A stretch of 64,000 nucleotides of DNA. It comes from Prauserella salsuginis (GTDB lineage: Bacteria > Actinomycetota > Actinomycetes > Mycobacteriales > Pseudonocardiaceae). Position numbers and translations under genes: made by a program. Location of the stretch: the NCBI RefSeq assembly GCF_024648885.1, contig NZ_JANBBF010000010.1, positions 1 to 64,000 of the forward strand, given 5' to 3'. Positions 7,253 through 16,878 of the stretch are shown here, in pieces. Under the pieces are notes generated by a model. That model saw nothing but the letters and a program-made list of their open reading frames with translations. It did no database searches and was not told the origin of the DNA. Numbering within the stretch: position 1 is the first letter of the stretch; every line of letters starts with the position of its first letter.

Positions 7253-9124
7253 ATGGCGCGAGCGGTCGGCATCGACCTTGGTACGACGAACTCGGTCGTT
7301 TCCGTGCTCGAGGGCGGTGAGCCGACGGTCATCGCCAACTCGGAGGGCGCACGTACCACCCCGTCCATCGTCGCCTTCGCCAAGAACGGCGAAGTGCTCA
7401 CGGGGCAGCCCGCGAAGAACCAGGCCGTCACCAACGTCGACAGGACGATCCGGTCGGTCAAGCGGCACATGGGCACCGACTGGAAGACCGAGGTCGACGA
7501 CAAGGCCTACACCGCCCAGGAGATCAGCGCGCGCGTGCTGATGAAGCTCAAGCGCGACGCCGAGTCCTACCTGGGCGACGAGGTGACCGACGCGGTCATC
7601 ACCGTCCCGGCGTACTTCGAGGACGCCCAGCGCCAGGCCACGAAGGAAGCCGGCCAGATCGCGGGCTTGAACGTCCTGCGCATCGTCAACGAGCCGACCG
7701 CGGCCGCGCTGGCCTACGGCCTCGACAAGGGCGAGAAGGAACAGACCATCCTGGTCTTCGACCTCGGCGGCGGCACGTTCGACGTCTCGCTGCTGGAGAT
7801 CGGCGAGGGTGTCGTCGAGGTCCGCGCCACCAGTGGTGACAACCACCTCGGTGGTGACGACTGGGACGAGCGCATCGTCGACTGGCTGGTGGACAAGTTC
7901 AAGGCGTCCAACGGCATCGACCTGACCAAGGACCGCATGGCCCTCCAGCGCATCAAGGAGGCCGCGGAGAAGGCGAAGATCGAGCTCTCGAGCTCCTCGA
8001 CCGCCAACATCAACCTGCCGTACATCACGGTGGACGCGGACAAGAACCCGCTGTTCCTCGACGAGACGCTCTCGCGCGCCGAATTCCAGCGCATCACCTC
8101 CGACCTGCTCGAGCGTGCGCGTAACCCGTTCAACAACGTGGTGCGTGACGCGGGCATCTCGGTCGGCGAGATCGACCACGTCGTGCTCGTGGGTGGTTCC
8201 ACGCGGATGCCGGCCGTGACCGAGCTCGTCACCGAGCTGACGGGCGGCAAGGAGCCGAACAAGGGCGTCAACCCGGACGAGGTCGTCGCCGTCGGCGCGG
8301 GCCTGCAGGCCGGCGTGCTGAAGGGCGAGGTCAAGGACGTCCTGCTGCTGGACGTCACGCCGCTGTCGCTGGGTATCGAGACCAAGGGCGGCGTGTTCAC
8401 CAAGCTCATCGAGCGCAACACGACGATCCCGACCAAGCGCAGCGAGATCTTCTCGACGGCCGACGACAACCAGCCGTCCGTGCAGATCCAGGTGTTCCAG
8501 GGTGAGCGCGAGATCGCGGCGCACAACAAGAAGCTCGGCATGTTCGAGCTGACGGGCCTTCCCCCTGCGCCGCGTGGCGTGCCGCAGATCGAGGTCTCCT
8601 TCGACATCGACGCCAACGGCATCGTGCACGTCACGGCGAAGGACCTGGGCACCAACAAGGAACAGTCGATGACCATCACCGGTGGCTCCGCGCTGCCGCA
8701 GGAGGACATCGACCAGATGGTCAAGGACGCCGAGGCGCACGCCGAGGAGGACCAGCGGCGTCGCGAGGAGGCCGAGACCCGCAACCAGGCGGAGACGCTC
8801 TCCTACCAGACCGAGAAGTTCGTGACCGACAACGAGGACAAGTTGCCGGACGAGCTCAAGACCAAGGTCAAGACGGCGATCGAGGAGACCAACGAGGCGC
8901 TCAAGGGCGACGACATCGCCAAGGTCAAGGAGTCCGTCGAGAACCTCAACACGGTCTCGCAGGAGCTGGGCCAGGCGCTGTACGCCAACTCGGGTGCCGA
9001 GGGCGCGGCCGGTGCCGACGCCGGTGCCGCCGGCGCTGCGGGCGCGAGCGGTGACACCGGGTCCGCCAAGGCTGACGACGACGTCGTGGACGCCGAGATC
9101 GTCGACGAGGACGACAAGAAGTGA
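7253..9124 (+). CDS. dnaK: Chaperone DnaK (Hsp70)
   Basis: This 623-residue Hsp70 is the ATP-driven core of the DnaK-GrpE-DnaJ folding machine in the cytoplasm. The phosphate-1 motif [11 protein letters not shown] is at residues 6-16, the phosphate-2 motif [11 protein letters not shown] near 169, and the adenosine motif [10 protein letters not shown] follows. A substrate-binding domain comes next and the C-terminal tail is Ala/Gly-rich, ending [17 protein letters not shown] lies 7 nt upstream of ATG 7253. It is first in the operon dnaK-grpE-dnaJ-hspR; its stop overlaps the grpE GTG by 4 bp. The upstream region has two promoters and two HAIR operators, so HspR with DnaK as co-repressor is the expected feedback control. 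Confidence 0.98.
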   Translation: MARAVGIDLGTTNSVVSVLEGGEPTVIANSEGARTTPSIVAFAKNGEVLTGQPAKNQAVTNVDRTIRSVKRHMGTDWKTEVDDKAYTAQEISARVLMKLKRDAESYLGDEVTDAVITVPAYFEDAQRQATKEAGQIAGLNVLRIVNEPTAAALAYGLDKGEKEQTILVFDLGGGTFDVSLLEIGEGVVEVRATSGDNHLGGDDWDERIVDWLVDKFKASNGIDLTKDRMALQRIKEAAEKAKIELSSSSTANINLPYITVDADKNPLFLDETLSRAEFQRITSDLLERARNPFNNVVRDAGISVGEIDHVVLVGGSTRMPAVTELVTELTGGKEPNKGVNPDEVVAVGAGLQAGVLKGEVKDVLLLDVTPLSLGIETKGGVFTKLIERNTTIPTKRSEIFSTADDNQPSVQIQVFQGEREIAAHNKKLGMFELTGLPPAPRGVPQIEVSFDIDANGIVHVTAKDLGTNKEQSMTITGGSALPQEDIDQMVKDAEAHAEEDQRRREEAETRNQAETLSYQTEKFVTDNEDKLPDELKTKVKTAIEETNEALKGDDIAKVKESVENLNTVSQELGQALYANSGAEGAAGADAGAAGAAGASGDTGSAKADDDVVDAEIVDEDDKK

Positions 9125-9879
9125 CAGAGCGGGACGAGACCGAAGTCCGGGAAGAGGAGCCGGTCGTCGTTCGGGACCGTCGCAAGGTGGACCCGGAGTC
9201 GGGTGACCTGCGCGCTCCCGAGGACGGTGAGGCGGTCGAGGTGCCGGCGGGTGAGCTCGCGGGCACGGAGATCGGCGGGGCGGCCGGCGATGCCGGGCAG
9301 GCCGCGTCCGACGTCGACTCCGACCTGGCCAAACAGTTGGAGGAACGCACCGCGGACCTGCAGCGCGTCCAGGCCGAGTACGCCAACTACCGCAGGCGTG
9401 CCGACAGGGAGCGGGAGCAGCTCGCGGCGTCGGGCAAGGCGTCCCTGGCGGGCGACCTGCTGCCGCTGCTGGACGACGTCGAGCGCGCCGCCCAGCACGG
9501 CGACCTGACGGGCGCGTTCAAGTCGGTGGCGGACAAGCTGGTCGAGGCACTGGAGAAGGCCGGCCTGGAGCCGTTCGGCGCCGAGGGCGACGAGTTCGAC
9601 CCGAGCGTGCACGAGGCGGTGCAGCACGACACGTCGCCGGAGGTGTCCGGTCCGACCGTGACGACCGTGCTGCGGCGCGGCTACCGGTTCGGTGACCGGG
9701 TGCTGCGGGAGGCGCTGGTGGCCGTGACCGACCACGAGCCCGGTGAGGCACCCGCCGAGCCGGCCGTTCCGGCGGCGGACGCTCCGCCCGCAAGTGCGGA
9801 GGCGTCCGATGCGGAGGCGCCGATCGACCCGCCGGTCGAAGGTGAGCTCCCCATCGACGGCGATGAGCAACGGAACTGA
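9121..9879 (+). CDS. grpE: Nucleotide exchange factor GrpE
   Basis: A 252-residue protein that opens the DnaK nucleotide pocket. An acidic, low-complexity N-terminal region leads into the coiled-coil dimer helix (about residues 60-100, ending [18 protein letters not shown]). The conserved beta-domain with [16 protein letters not shown] and [20 protein letters not shown] follows. The C-terminal 60 residues are an Ala/Pro/Glu-rich extension, which makes it longer than E. coli GrpE (197 residues) but normal for actinobacteria. GTG 9121 overlaps the end of dnaK. Confidence 0.96.
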   Translation: MTERDETEVREEEPVVVRDRRKVDPESGDLRAPEDGEAVEVPAGELAGTEIGGAAGDAGQAASDVDSDLAKQLEERTADLQRVQAEYANYRRRADREREQLAASGKASLAGDLLPLLDDVERAAQHGDLTGAFKSVADKLVEALEKAGLEPFGAEGDEFDPSVHEAVQHDTSPEVSGPTVTTVLRRGYRFGDRVLREALVAVTDHEPGEAPAEPAVPAADAPPASAEASDAEAPIDPPVEGELPIDGDEQRN

Positions 9880-9906
9880 CGACAAGCGGAAAGGAGGAGA
9901 CGCCCG

Positions 9907-11115
9907 ATGAGCGCTCGGGAGTGGCTCGACAAGGACTTCTACCGTGAGCTGGGCGTCTCCTCCGACGCTTCCACGGACGAGATCAAGAAGGCGTACCGGA
10001 AGTTGGCGCGGGAGAACCATCCCGACGCCAACCCCGGCAACGCCGAGGCGGAGAAGAAGTTCAAGGCCGTCTCGGAGGCCTACGGCGTGCTGTCCGATCC
10101 GGACAAGCGCAAGGAGTACGACGAGGCGCGTGCCCTGTTCGGCTCCGGGCGCACCGGTGGCGGCTTCGGCGGGTTCCCCGGCGGCGGCCCCGGTGGCGCG
10201 GGCGGTGCCGGCGGATTCGACCTGGGTGACATCTTCGGCCAGGGCGCCGGCCCCGGTGGTCCCGGTGGCGCCGGTGGGTTCGGCGGCCTGGGCGACATGC
10301 TCGGCAACCTGTTCGGACGCCGCGGCGGCGCGGCGGGTGCGCAGCGTGGTCAGCGTGGCAGCGACGTCGAAACCGACGTGCGGATCGACTTCGCCGAGGC
10401 GGTCAAGGGCGCGACGCTGCCGCTGCGGCTGTCGAGCCCCGCGACGTGCGGTACGTGCGGCGGGAACGGCGCCCGGCCCGGCACGTCCCCGCGGACCTGC
10501 CCGACGTGCGCCGGAGCCGGACTCGTCAACCGCAACCAGGGTGCGTTCGCGTTCTCCGAACCGTGCCCGGACTGCCGCGGCAGCGGCCACCAGATCGACG
10601 ACCCGTGCCCGGAGTGCGCCGGTGAGGGCGTGTCCACGCGGACGCGCACGCTCACGGTGCGGATTCCGCCGGGCGTCGACGACGGCCAGAAGATCCGTCT
10701 CGCAGGGCAGGGCGAACCGGGCAAGGGCGGTGCGGCCGCAGGCGACCTGTTCGTCCGGGTGCACGTGCGCGCCGACGAGGTGTTCGGCAGGTCCGGCAAC
10801 GACCTGACGATCACCCTCCCCGTGGAGTTCACGGAGCTGGCGCTCGGCACGACACTGACCGTGCCGACGCTCGATTCGAAGGTGTCCGTGCGCGTGCCCG
10901 CGGGCACGGCGAGCGGCCGCGTGCTGCGGGTGCGCGGCAAGGGAATCGCCAAACGGGATGGCTCGCAGGGCGATCTCCTCGTTACGCTGCAGGTCGTCGT
11001 GCCCTCGAAGGTCGACGACGAAGCGAAGGCAGCACTCGAGAAGTACGCCGATGCGGTCGCAAAGCACGATCCGCGACCCGAGATCACTGCGCTGTTGCGC
11101 GACAGAGGTGAGTGA
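9907..11115 (+). CDS. dnaJ: Chaperone DnaJ (Hsp40, DnaJ1 type)
   Basis: A 402-residue class A J-protein that stimulates DnaK ATP hydrolysis. The J domain (about residues 9-75) contains the HPD motif in [10 protein letters not shown] long Gly/Phe-rich segment follows. Four zinc-binding CxxCxGxG repeats come next: [24 protein letters not shown] and CPECAGEG. Then comes the C-terminal substrate domain. All four zinc motifs are intact. GGAGG lies upstream of ATG 9907. Its TGA overlaps the start region of hspR. Confidence 0.97.
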   Translation: MSAREWLDKDFYRELGVSSDASTDEIKKAYRKLARENHPDANPGNAEAEKKFKAVSEAYGVLSDPDKRKEYDEARALFGSGRTGGGFGGFPGGGPGGAGGAGGFDLGDIFGQGAGPGGPGGAGGFGGLGDMLGNLFGRRGGAAGAQRGQRGSDVETDVRIDFAEAVKGATLPLRLSSPATCGTCGGNGARPGTSPRTCPTCAGAGLVNRNQGAFAFSEPCPDCRGSGHQIDDPCPECAGEGVSTRTRTLTVRIPPGVDDGQKIRLAGQGEPGKGGAAAGDLFVRVHVRADEVFGRSGNDLTITLPVEFTELALGTTLTVPTLDSKVSVRVPAGTASGRVLRVRGKGIAKRDGSQGDLLVTLQVVVPSKVDDEAKAALEKYADAVAKHDPRPEITALLRDRGE

Positions 11116-11564
11116 TGTTCGGTTCAGGTTCGCCGGGATTCGGCATGCCGTACGGCGCCGACGAGGACACGCCCGTCTTCGTCATCTCCGTTGCGGCACA
11201 GCTTTCGGGGCTGCACGCGCAGACACTGCGGTCGTACGACCGGATGGGACTCGTCTCGCCCGGTCGTACGACCGGTGGCGGCCGCCGCTACTCCATGCGT
11301 GACATCGCACAGCTGCGTGAGGTGCAGCGGCTGTCCCAGGAGGAAGGCGTCAATCTCGCGGGCATCAAGCGGATCATCGAGCTGGAGAACCAGGTCGAGG
11401 CGCTGCAGGCCCGTGTGACGGAACTGGCGGAGGAACTGTCGTCGGCCTACGCGGCGGCGGAGCAGGCGGCGGCCGCCGTGCACGCGTCGTACCGCAAGGA
11501 CCTCGTGCCGTTCCGGAAGCAGAACGCCATGGTGGTCTGGAAGCCGGGCAGGCCGAAGCGCTGA
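11112..11564 (+). CDS. hspR: Heat-shock repressor HspR (MerR family)
   Basis: About 150 residues with an N-terminal MerR-type winged helix-turn-helix ([20 protein letters not shown], then [18 protein letters not shown]) and a coiled coil near residues 95-125. It binds HAIR sites, here at 7101, 7157 and 22773, and represses the dnaK operon and clpB until unfolded proteins titrate DnaK. GTG 11112 and ATG 11115 are both possible starts; both overlap the dnaJ stop, so translation is coupled. The gene is followed after 10 bp by a six-unit 21-bp-period array. Confidence 0.95.
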   Translation: MMFGSGSPGFGMPYGADEDTPVFVISVAAQLSGLHAQTLRSYDRMGLVSPGRTTGGGRRYSMRDIAQLREVQRLSQEEGVNLAGIKRIIELENQVEALQARVTELAEELSSAYAAAEQAAAAVHASYRKDLVPFRKQNAMVVWKPGRPKR

Positions 11565-11574
11565 CCCCATCGTG

Positions 11575-11700
11575 CGTGTTCTGCGTTCGCGGGCCCGTGT
11601 TGTCGATTCGGGGATCCGTGTTGCGGTTTCCGGAGGCCGTGTTGCGGGTTCCGGGGCCCGTGTTGCACGTTCCGGAGTTCGTGTTGCGTGCGCCAGACAT
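11575..11700 (+). repeat. 21-bp-period array, six diverged units, downstream of hspR
   Basis: CGTGTT starts at 11575, 11596, 11617, 11638, 11659 and 11680, exactly 21 bp apart. The first unit (CGTGTTCTGCGTTC) matches the arrays at 4842 and 5132. The later ones (CGTGTTGCGG-TTCCGG) match those at 32473 and 34883, so this array links the two sub-types. It begins 10 bp after the hspR stop and runs in sense. Confidence 0.85.
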
Positions 11701-11785
11701 CGGACCGCTGCCCCGACGGCGCGTGGCCGTGCGACGGCGTGACCGCCCCGGCTGTTGGAGTGCACGGCCGCTGGAATGCACGGAC

Positions 11786-12490
11786 TCAGCGCAGCTGCTT
11801 GCTGAAGAACGCGAGCACCCGGCGCCACGAATCCTCGCTGGCTTCGTGGTCGTAGCCGAATCCGCTGATGCGGGCGACGAGGTTGAACGGCCCGAGCGGT
11901 AGCTGGTTGGCGAAGCTGTGCCGGGCCTGCGGATACTCCTTGACGTCGTGGGGAATTCCGCGTGCGGTGAGTGCGGTTTCGAGTTCGTCCGCGGCGCCCT
12001 TCAACGTCGGGTCCTTGCCGCCGAAGCTGGCGACCACCGGGCAGGCACCGTCGAGCACGGACCTGTCCTCCGGCAGCTGGCCGTAGTACGGCGCCGAGGC
12101 GTCGAATTCGCCGCCGGCCGCCACCAGCGCGAACCCGCCGCCCAGGCAGAAGCCCACGATGCCGACGCGGTCGTTGCAGTCCTCGCGGTCGGCCAGCGTG
12201 CGGCGCGTCGCTTCGAGATCGTCGAACGCTCTGCCTTCGCCGGCCAGCATCGCGCGGAACACCGACCGGACACATCGGACCAGTCCACCTCGCGAGTAGA
12301 GATCTGGCGCGAGTGCGACGAATCCCGCGGTGGCGAAGCGCTCCGTGATGAGGCGGGTGTCCCGGGGCAGGCCGAACACGTCGTGCACGACAACGACGCC
12401 GGGCCACGGTCCCGGCCCTGCGACGTCGGGCTGTGGCTCGGCGAGGTAGCCGTCGATCGTTCCGTCGGCGACGTCGATGGTGGTCTCCAC
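11786..12490 (-). CDS. Dienelactone-hydrolase-family protein
   Basis: A 234-residue alpha/beta hydrolase of the dienelactone hydrolase family. The nucleophile Cys lies in GFCLGGGFAL, the acid Asp in SFGGKDPT and the His in QARHSFAN, giving the Cys-Asp-His triad of true DLH enzymes. These open lactone rings in aromatic degradation, but many members act on unknown esters, and no aromatic-degradation genes lie nearby. GTG 12490 is preceded by GAGGAGG. It is encoded next to the two-component system in the same direction, with no evidence of a functional tie. Confidence 0.85.
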   Translation of the reverse strand: METTIDVADGTIDGYLAEPQPDVAGPGPWPGVVVVHDVFGLPRDTRLITERFATAGFVALAPDLYSRGGLVRCVRSVFRAMLAGEGRAFDDLEATRRTLADREDCNDRVGIVGFCLGGGFALVAAGGEFDASAPYYGQLPEDRSVLDGACPVVASFGGKDPTLKGAADELETALTARGIPHDVKEYPQARHSFANQLPLGPFNLVARISGFGYDHEASEDSWRRVLAFFSKQLR

Positions 12491-12516
12491 GGTGCCTCCT
12501 CGGTCGGAATCGGTGA

Positions 12517-13194
12517 TCAGTTCTCCGCATCGCGGACGACGAGGGCGATCTGCACGCGGTTCTCGACCGCGAGTTTGCCGAGTACGTTTCCGATGTGTGC
12601 CTTGACGGTCGCGACGCTGACGTGCAGTCGCGCGGCGATCTCGGAATTGCCGAGTCCGTCCGCGATGGCCCGGGCCGTGTCGCGCTCGCGTTCGGTCAGC
12701 GTGGCTAGTTTCGCGGCAGCGGCCGAACGAACGGAACGCCTGGCCTCGGAGGATCGGGGTCCGGTGGCCGCCGCGATCACTCGCGCGGTCGCTGCGGGTG
12801 ACAGCGCGGGGTTTCCTTGGGCGACGGTTCGTATCGCGTCGACGATCTGCGCGGGCGGCGTGTCCTTGAGCACGAACCCGAGCGCGCCCGCACGCAGTGC
12901 ACCGAGCACGAAATCGTCCGAATCGAACGTGGTCAGCACGAGCACCCGGGGCGGCGTGGGGCGGCTGAGGATGTCACCGGTTGCGGTGATGCCGTCCCGG
13001 CCCGGCATGCGGACATCCATCAGCACGACGTCGGGCCGGTGCTGTTCCACCGCGGCGATCGCGTCGTCGCCGTCGGCCGCTTCGGCGGTCACCGTGAGGT
13101 CCGGCTCGCCGTCGAGCACGAGACGCAGCGCCATGCGCACCAGCTGGTCGTCGTCGACGACGACGATCCGCACCGGACCGCTTTCGCTCTCCAC
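12517..13194 (-). CDS. NarL/LuxR-type response regulator
   Basis: A 225-residue regulator. The receiver domain has the DDD acidic pocket (VVVDDDQLVR), the phospho-acceptor Asp in VVLMDVRMPGRDG and the switch Lys in GFVLKDTPP. A C-terminal LuxR helix-turn-helix follows (LTERERDTARAIADGLGNSE, then VSVATVKAHIGNVLGKL). Its GTG start directly abuts the TGA of the upstream histidine kinase gene, so the pair is one transcription and signalling unit. The target genes are unknown; the divergent secreted peptidase at 14563 is a candidate. Confidence 0.93.
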   Translation of the reverse strand: MESESGPVRIVVVDDDQLVRMALRLVLDGEPDLTVTAEAADGDDAIAAVEQHRPDVVLMDVRMPGRDGITATGDILSRPTPPRVLVLTTFDSDDFVLGALRAGALGFVLKDTPPAQIVDAIRTVAQGNPALSPAATARVIAAATGPRSSEARRSVRSAAAAKLATLTERERDTARAIADGLGNSEIAARLHVSVATVKAHIGNVLGKLAVENRVQIALVVRDAEN

Positions 13195-14379
13195 TCAGGC
13201 CCTCTTCTCGTCGTCGTGACGCGGCCAGGGCAGGCGGGCCGCGAGAAGATACCCACCATCGGCGCTTCGACGGTGGTCGAGTTCCCCGCCCAGCAGCGTG
13301 ATGCGTTCGGTCAGACCGAGCAGGCCGAATCCCGACTCGGGTCGTCGCGCGGGGACGCCGGTGGCCGGCGAATTGGCCACGCTGATCCGCAGTTCGTGGC
13401 CTTCCATTCCGCCGGCACTGACGTGCACGGCGGCGCCGGGTGCGTGTTTCGCGGCGTTGGTCAATCCTTCTTGGACGACCCGGTAACAGGCCCTCCCGAT
13501 GGTCTCCGGCGGTGTGCCCCGCACGGTGGTGGTCCACGTGACCTCCAGGCCCGACGTGCGGGCGTCGGTCACCAGGTCCGGGATGCTCTCGACGGTGGGT
13601 TGCGGCTGTTCCGGCCGGTCCGGGTCGGCGCGGAGCACCCCGAGCACGTCCCGCAGTTCTTCCAGCGCCTGGTGCGCGCCGTCGGCGATACCGCGGATCA
13701 TGACCTGCCGATCGTCGGTCGACAGGTCGGCGCGATGGTTCAGCACCCCGGCTTGCATGGCGACCAGGGAGATCCGATGCGCGAGCACGTCGTGCATTTC
13801 GCGGGCGATGCGCGCCCGTTCCTGGGTGCGCGCCTGTGCCGCTCGTGCGAGCTGTTCCCGCTCGGCGCTCTCCGCCCGGTGCTGCAGCGAGCGCACCTCG
13901 GTACGGCGGGCGCCGACGGCCACGCCCACGGCGACGGTAATCCCCATGACCAGCACCGCGAGTACGAGCTGGAGCCACAGTGGGCCGTTCGGTGCGTCCG
14001 CCATGCGGAACTCGACGTGAGCTTGCGACGCGGCGACCGAGACGAGCAGCACCGCGCCGATCTCCATCGGACGCCGACGGGTGGCGAGTGAACACAGCGC
14101 CAGTAGTGCGGCGGCGGAGGCTGTGGTCGAGACCGCCGACGCGAGCGCTGTCGCCAGCGCCACCGTGAGCGGGAACCGCCTGCGCCACACGAGCGTCACC
14201 AGGCAGGCGATTCCGACGAGCGGGTCGCCGGTGTAGAACCAGGTGTCCGGTCCGGCCGAGTGCTGTTGCGCGAGCTGAACACTGGTCGCGAGCCACAGCA
14301 GGCCACCGATCGCGGCGCAGGCGAGGAGCCGCCACGCCTGGTGCAGCCGGCTGAGCCCGGGCGCGGCGTCCGTGATCAT
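13195..14379 (-). CDS. Sensor histidine kinase (HisKA_3, DesK/NarX type)
   Basis: A 394-residue membrane kinase partner of the response regulator at 12517. The N-terminal half has several hydrophobic helices. The dimerisation helix carries the phospho-accepting His in ARIAREMHDVLAHRISL. The ATPase domain shows NAAKHAPGAA (N box) and ESGFGLLGLTERI (G box). The ATG at 14379 was chosen as the first start before the hydrophobic region; the ribosome site is weak and the frame remains open to 14562, so the N-terminus is uncertain. Confidence 0.88.
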   Translation of the reverse strand: MITDAAPGLSRLHQAWRLLACAAIGGLLWLATSVQLAQQHSAGPDTWFYTGDPLVGIACLVTLVWRRRFPLTVALATALASAVSTTASAAALLALCSLATRRRPMEIGAVLLVSVAASQAHVEFRMADAPNGPLWLQLVLAVLVMGITVAVGVAVGARRTEVRSLQHRAESAEREQLARAAQARTQERARIAREMHDVLAHRISLVAMQAGVLNHRADLSTDDRQVMIRGIADGAHQALEELRDVLGVLRADPDRPEQPQPTVESIPDLVTDARTSGLEVTWTTTVRGTPPETIGRACYRVVQEGLTNAAKHAPGAAVHVSAGGMEGHELRISVANSPATGVPARRPESGFGLLGLTERITLLGGELDHRRSADGGYLLAARLPWPRHDDEKRA

Positions 14380-14562
14380 CTCGGTCAGTATTGCGGAGCC
14401 GCACGTCCCGCGCAGTGGCCGTGAGGACGGTGTCGGATCAGACGTAGGTCGAACCCGCGTCTCCGACGCGGGTCGAGGAAGCTCTGGACGCCGGAACGAT
14501 GTGGATCGCACGGCACTCCACGAAGATCGCTGCCTGTGATGGCACCGAACGTGGGGGAACAC

Positions 14563-16044
14563 ATGCGTAGAACCGTGGCTTGCGTCCTCGCCGCCGCGTT
14601 TGTCCTGTCCGCGGTCCCGGGAGTGTCGGCGGCGCGGGAAACACGGACGCCGGACGGATCGGTGGCCTGGGATTCCCTTCGGTGGGGGCCGTGTCCCGAG
14701 GAGGTGTCCGCGCCGCGCCTGGAGTGCTCGACGCTGACCGTGCCCCTTGACTATCGGATGCCCGACGGCAGGAAGATCGAGATCGCGGTGTCCCGCCTGC
14801 CGAGCGAGAACCCCTCACGGCGCCGGGGCGTGCTGCTGACCAACCCGGGCGGCCCCGGCGGCCCGGGGCTCGACTATCCGGCCGCGTTGGCGGCGTCGGG
14901 GCTGCCGAGGCGGGTGCTCGACTCCTACGACGTCGTCGGCATGGACCCGCGTGGTGTCGGCCGGAGTGCGCCGGTGACGTGCGACCTCACTGAGCGGCAA
15001 CGGGCTCGCGGCGCATTCGCGCAGTACGCGCACACTCCCGTCGATGTCGTGACCGAAGCCCGGTACGCGCGGACCATCGCCGAGCAGTGCGCAACCTCGC
15101 GTACGGCGTGGATGCTGCCGCACACCACCACCGCCAACACCGCTCGCGACATGGACCGGCTTCGCGCGGCGTTGGGTGAGCCGAAGGTCTCCTACCTCGG
15201 CGCCTCCTACGGCAGCTACCTCGGCGCGGTGTACACGACGATGTTCCCGCAGCGCAGCGACCGCGTGGTGCTCGACAGCAACATGAGTGACAGCGGCTAC
15301 GACTACGAGGCCATGCGGTTGTTCGCCCGCGGGCTGGCCGACCGGTTCCCGGACTTCGCGGCGTTCGCCGCCGCCCACCCCGAGTACGGGCTCGGCAGTA
15401 CGCCGGCGCAGGTGAGGGCGAAGTTCTTCGAGTTGGCCGATCGGCTGGACGACAAGCCCGTCCACGGCATCGACGGAACGCTGCTGCGAGGCATCACGTT
15501 GGAGTACCTCTACAGCGATGCGCTGATGCCCCTGTTGGCCGAGATGTGGCAGGCGCTCGACGAGAACGGGCCGTTGCCGCCGGCACCGCCGCCCCCTTCC
15601 GGCGACATGGAGAACCTGATGTCGGCGCGGCTCGCCGTCACCTGTGGTGACTCGCGCTGGCCGGACTCGGTGTGGCAGTACCAGGGCAATGTCGCCGTGG
15701 ACCGGGCGAAGTACCCGATGCTCGGCGGGTCGACGGCCAACATCGGACCGTGTGCGTTCTGGCCGGACGAACGCCCGGAGCCGCCGGTACACATCGGTGA
15801 TCGCGGCCCGTCGAACGTGCTCATGGTGCAGAACGAGCGCGATCCGGGGACACCGTTGGCCGGAGCCAGGAAGCTGCGCCGCGCGTTCGGGCAGCGCGCC
15901 ACGATGGTCACCGCCGACCAGGGCGGGCACGGTGTCTACCCGTTCGGCGCCAACAGCTGCGCGAAGGACGCCGTGACGACGTACCTGACCACCGGGGGTC
16001 GTCCCGACCACGACCTGGCCTGCACCGCCGAGAAGGGCCGGTGA
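14563..16044 (+). CDS. Secreted alpha/beta hydrolase, TAP-like tripeptidyl aminopeptidase
   Basis: A 493-residue exported hydrolase. The signal peptide is MRRTVACVLAAAFVLSAVPG with cleavage near VSAA. The oxyanion region NPGGPGGPGLDYP, nucleophile Ser in GASYGSYLG, Asp in NERDPGTPL and His in QGGHGVYPFG form the triad. The C-terminal TAP-like domain covers roughly the last 100 residues. Streptomyces relatives remove tripeptides or hydrolyse esters outside the cell. ATG 14563 has GGGGG at a good distance; an earlier GTG (14536) would put extra residues before the signal peptide. It is divergent from the histidine kinase and overlaps the next gene by 4 bp. Confidence 0.88.
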   Translation: MRRTVACVLAAAFVLSAVPGVSAARETRTPDGSVAWDSLRWGPCPEEVSAPRLECSTLTVPLDYRMPDGRKIEIAVSRLPSENPSRRRGVLLTNPGGPGGPGLDYPAALAASGLPRRVLDSYDVVGMDPRGVGRSAPVTCDLTERQRARGAFAQYAHTPVDVVTEARYARTIAEQCATSRTAWMLPHTTTANTARDMDRLRAALGEPKVSYLGASYGSYLGAVYTTMFPQRSDRVVLDSNMSDSGYDYEAMRLFARGLADRFPDFAAFAAAHPEYGLGSTPAQVRAKFFELADRLDDKPVHGIDGTLLRGITLEYLYSDALMPLLAEMWQALDENGPLPPAPPPPSGDMENLMSARLAVTCGDSRWPDSVWQYQGNVAVDRAKYPMLGGSTANIGPCAFWPDERPEPPVHIGDRGPSNVLMVQNERDPGTPLAGARKLRRAFGQRATMVTADQGGHGVYPFGANSCAKDAVTTYLTTGGRPDHDLACTAEKGR

Positions 16045-16709
16045 CCAGCGTGGGCGGCAGGGTCCGGGCGTGGCGGCAAGCGCGGGCACTGGGCCGCGTC
16101 AAGCCCGGTGACGGGCGGGAGCTGAAGCGGTTCCGGTGGTGGCAGTGGACGCGGCGCGCACTGCTGCACGTGCGGTTGTCCGACGACGGCAGGCAACCGG
16201 TCTACAGCGTCGACGTGATGCACGGCAAGTACGACTCGAACGGCCGCCGGAGCGCCGATCTGTATCTCGACGGCAGGCATCACGCCACTTCGACCATCCC
16301 GGCCCACTTCCCCGTGCCCGGCGGCACCATCGAGGTGGCGGCGAGCGGCTTCGGCCTCAAACGCTGCCACTACGTCACCGCAGCGGGCGCCGAGTACCGG
16401 CTCGACCCCGATCCGGCCTCCGCGGAAGGGCGGCGGCTGCGCCTCGAACGTCAACACCCCACGTTGAGCCGCTGGATGGGCGCGGGTTCGGTGGGTGTGC
16501 TGTTGGTAGCGCTGCTCGTTCTGCTCACGCAGATCGTCGGATCGATCACGCGGGTGCCGGAGATCGCCGAGCACCTCGGCACCTTCAGCGCGCCCGTGGA
16601 GCTGCCGGTCTGGGCCAACATCACGGTCACCGTCGCGGCGGCAATGGCCAGTACCGAGCGGGCTCTTCGGCTGCGCTACAGCCGACTGCTCGACGGGGCC
16701 GTCGGCTGA
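16041..16709 (+). CDS. Hypothetical protein with two C-terminal membrane helices
   Basis: A 222-residue protein of no family that I recognise. The first about 130 residues are soluble and basic, with a beta-rich stretch (YSVDVMHGKYDSNGRRSADL, and HFPVPGGTIEVAASGFGLKR). Two membrane helices follow (about residues 150-172 and 195-212). GTG 16041 overlaps the peptidase stop by 4 bp (GTGA), so it is translated with the peptidase gene and could assist or anchor an extracytoplasmic process. Confidence 0.7.
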   Translation: MTSVGGRVRAWRQARALGRVKPGDGRELKRFRWWQWTRRALLHVRLSDDGRQPVYSVDVMHGKYDSNGRRSADLYLDGRHHATSTIPAHFPVPGGTIEVAASGFGLKRCHYVTAAGAEYRLDPDPASAEGRRLRLERQHPTLSRWMGAGSVGVLLVALLVLLTQIVGSITRVPEIAEHLGTFSAPVELPVWANITVTVAAAMASTERALRLRYSRLLDGAVG

Positions 16710-16810
16710 TCGTTCGAATCCGCCGAGCTAGCGGCACCAGTGCAGAACACGCGCGAGGACGCAGTCGCGCGACAGCGCAGCGTTGGGGGCGGCGTGGGGG
16801 CGACGGGGGC

Positions 16811-16873
16811 GCAGAACACGCGGTGCTGAGTGCAGGACACGCGGTGCTGAATGCAGAACACGCGGCCTGGAAC
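16811..16873 (-). repeat. 21-bp-period array, three units, downstream of the flavohemoprotein gene
   Basis: On the plus strand GCAGAACACGCGG or GCAGGACACGCGG begins at 16811, 16832 and 16853, exactly 21 bp apart; a degenerate copy lies at 16742. Read on the minus strand the core is CGTGTTCTGC. The array touches the stop of the minus-strand gene (5 bp away) and is in sense with it. Confidence 0.85.
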
Positions 16874-16878
16874 GCGAA

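Noticed and set aside
8803-11067. Long minus-strand frame of 754 residues opposite grpE-dnaJ
   Set aside because: Antisense shadow caused by high GC at third positions.
4842-11700. The 21-bp arrays as coding sequence (open in all frames, giving heptapeptide repeats), for example C-terminal extensions by stop readthrough
   Set aside because: Continuing in frame past the stop gives unrelated peptides at different genes (RVFCTEN, ACPALAT and PCCGFRG types). The frames are open only because the period is a multiple of 3; the conserved thing is the DNA, not a peptide.
16706-16730. tRNA T-arm-like GTTCGAATCC
   Set aside because: No acceptor, D or anticodon arms upstream; the preceding bases are coding.
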